Assembly: GCA_018882645.1 (NCBI GenBank) | Contig: VERM01000096.1 | Location: 1-6,206, forward strand | Reading direction: 5' to 3' | Length of the DNA stretch: 6,206 nt | Source of the DNA: Ferruginibacter sp. | Lineage (GTDB): Bacteria > Bacteroidota > Bacteroidia > Chitinophagales > Chitinophagaceae | Shown here: piece after piece, positions 5,318 through 6,206 of the stretch | Numbering within the stretch: position 1 is the first letter of the stretch | Layout of the letters: the number at the start of each line of letters is the position of its first letter | Position numbers and translations under genes: made by a program | Notes under the pieces: generated by a model | Told to the model about the DNA's origin: nothing | Seen by the model: the letters and a program-made list of their open reading frames with translations, nothing else | Databases searched by the model: none

Positions 5318-6206
5318 TCAGTTCCCATATTCACACAAAAATTTGATGCGCATTAGTTTCAATTGCTCCCAATTGAAACTGCCTTCGGCAAGTTCTTCCT
5401 GTGCTATTTGTAGGGAGGAGGTTTCACATTGTTTAAAATATTCAATGATTTCTTCCTGTTCGTACTCATCCACCAACTCATTGATGGCGTAATTCAGGTT
5501 GAGCTTGGTTCCGCTTGCAACAATAGTTTCCATTTCTTCCAGCAACTCGTCAAGACGAAGATCTTTGTTTTTGGCAATGGTTTCGAGCGGAATCTTTTTA
5601 TCTACATTTTGAATGATAAAGATTTTATTGTTGTTTCTATTGACAACGCTTTTCATTACAAAATCATCAGGCTTGATGATGTCATTTTCTTCCACGTAAG
5701 CTGAGATCAAATCAATAAAAGGCTTTCCGTATCGCAATGCCTTTCCTTTGCTTACGCCGCTTATTTTTTCCAGTTCAGCCGTATTGGTGGGGAACATGGT
5801 GGCCATATCTTCAAGAGACGTTTCGAGGAAAATGACAAAAGGGGGCAGATTTTTTTCTTTAGATACTTTTTTTCTAAGGTCTTTCAGTTGCTCTAGTAAA
5901 ACAGCATCCGCCACTACGGAAGCATCAGGAGCCACTCCGCTTTCTTCATCGTCTGCATTGGCGTCTTCAAATAAATTGTTCAGTGCAATTTTAAATATAG
6001 CAGGTTTTTTTGCAAAAGCTTCTCCCTTTTTGGTTAACTTAAGTACGCCGTATTCTACAATATCTTTTTCCAAAAGACCATGCAGCAACATTTGTCTGAT
6101 GAGGCTGCTCCAGAAATGAATATCATGGTCGCCTCCGATACCAAAGACATCGAGATTTTCGTGTCGGTACATTTTTACCTGAGTGCTGGCCTTCCCGGTG
6201 AGTATC
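5318..6206 (-). CDS. recQ: ATP-dependent DNA helicase RecQ, C-terminal part
   Basis: This is the C-terminal 295 residues of RecQ, a 3'-5' DNA helicase of recombination and repair. The frame stays open to the right edge, giving ILTGKASTQVK before the Met at 6172, so that Met is internal and the helicase core lies outside the window. Counting from the edge, residues 1-60 are the end of the RQC winged-helix domain (MYRHENLDVFGIGG, then DIHFWSSLIRQMLLHGLL). An acidic linker follows (about 80-90, EDANADDEESG). An HRDC domain covers about 103-171 (LLEQLKDLRKKVSKEKNLPPF, then LEKISGVSKGKALRYG). A C-terminal segment, about 190-290, begins IPLETIAKNKDLRLDELLEEM and resembles the helix-turn-helix region seen at the end of many Bacteroidota and Firmicutes RecQ proteins. 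The TGA stop is one base from the proC stop on the other strand. The call is secure. Confidence 0.93.
   Translation of the reverse strand, partial: ILTGKASTQVKMYRHENLDVFGIGGDHDIHFWSSLIRQMLLHGLLEKDIVEYGVLKLTKKGEAFAKKPAIFKIALNNLFEDANADDEESGVAPDASVVADAVLLEQLKDLRKKVSKEKNLPPFVIFLETSLEDMATMFPTNTAELEKISGVSKGKALRYGKPFIDLISAYVEENDIIKPDDFVMKSVVNRNNNKIFIIQNVDKKIPLETIAKNKDLRLDELLEEMETIVASGTKLNLNYAINELVDEYEQEEIIEYFKQCETSSLQIAQEELAEGSFNWEQLKLMRIKFLCEYGN
5355..5380. repeat. Perfect 11-bp inverted repeat with 4-base loop inside the recQ 3' end
   Basis: AGTTTCAATTG (5355-5365) and CAATTGAAACT (5370-5380) are exact reverse complements around CTCC. It lies in the coding sequence for recQ residues SFNWEQLKL, 38 bp beyond the proC stop. 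A second small stem, TGCC-TTC-GGCA (5380-5390), abuts it and shares base 5380. On the + strand no T-tract follows, so it is not a classic intrinsic terminator. It could still fold at the 3' end of a proC transcript that runs into recQ. The element itself is certain; any function is inference. Confidence 0.5.

Noticed and set aside
5748..6119. A 123-codon + strand frame opposite recQ
   Set aside because: It lies wholly antisense to a clear RecQ HRDC region, and its Ser-rich and Phe-rich translation reads like a reverse-strand shadow.
6170..6172. ATG as the start of a 284-residue protein
   Set aside because: The same frame continues to the window edge and encodes ILTGKASTQVK, which belongs to RecQ just before the RHENLDVFGIG segment.
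1..6206. Mobile element, CRISPR array, defence or toxin-antitoxin system
   Set aside because: No transposase, integrase, terminal inverted repeats, regularly spaced repeats, or small paired genes were seen. All sizeable frames are accounted for by housekeeping or nucleotide-sugar genes.

Overview
The window looks like a piece of a Bacteroidota chromosome. The coding sequences are moderately AT-rich, the intergenic stretches are strongly AT-rich, and no start codon has a clear Shine-Dalgarno sequence. The proteins carry Bacteroidota hallmarks: a GH3-family protein beside LptB, the GACGTAYAMRY and TPKGCTIAGL form of ProC, and a RecQ with a C-terminal helix-turn-helix region. I cannot place it below phylum from the sequence alone.

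Layout: (1) the 3' end of lptB on the + strand, cut by the window start. (2) 53 bp later, on the same strand, a complete GH3-family adenylating-enzyme gene. (3) A 386-bp gap without a convincing gene, holding a hairpin across the GH3 stop codon, short direct repeats, and a terminator-like hairpin with a T-tract at its right end. (4) A tight two-gene unit on the - strand, gmd then fcl, separated by one base, which makes GDP-L-fucose from GDP-D-mannose. (5) A 239-bp AT-rich divergent promoter region. (6) proC on the + strand, the last step of proline synthesis. (7) Convergent with proC and one base away, the 3' end of recQ on the - strand, running off the right edge.

Functionally this is mostly housekeeping. 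LptB powers lipopolysaccharide transport to the outer membrane. Gmd and Fcl supply the activated fucose used in surface polysaccharides or glycoproteins. ProC makes proline and RecQ unwinds DNA in repair. The GH3-family protein is the only gene whose substrate is unknown, and its position after lptB is the most interesting biological lead. I found no CRISPR array, insertion sequence, phage gene, tRNA, rRNA or defence system, and I see no strong case for a new multi-gene system. The remaining leads are small nucleic-acid structures, mainly hairpins at the two convergent gene junctions and a possible short transcript in the 386-bp gap.
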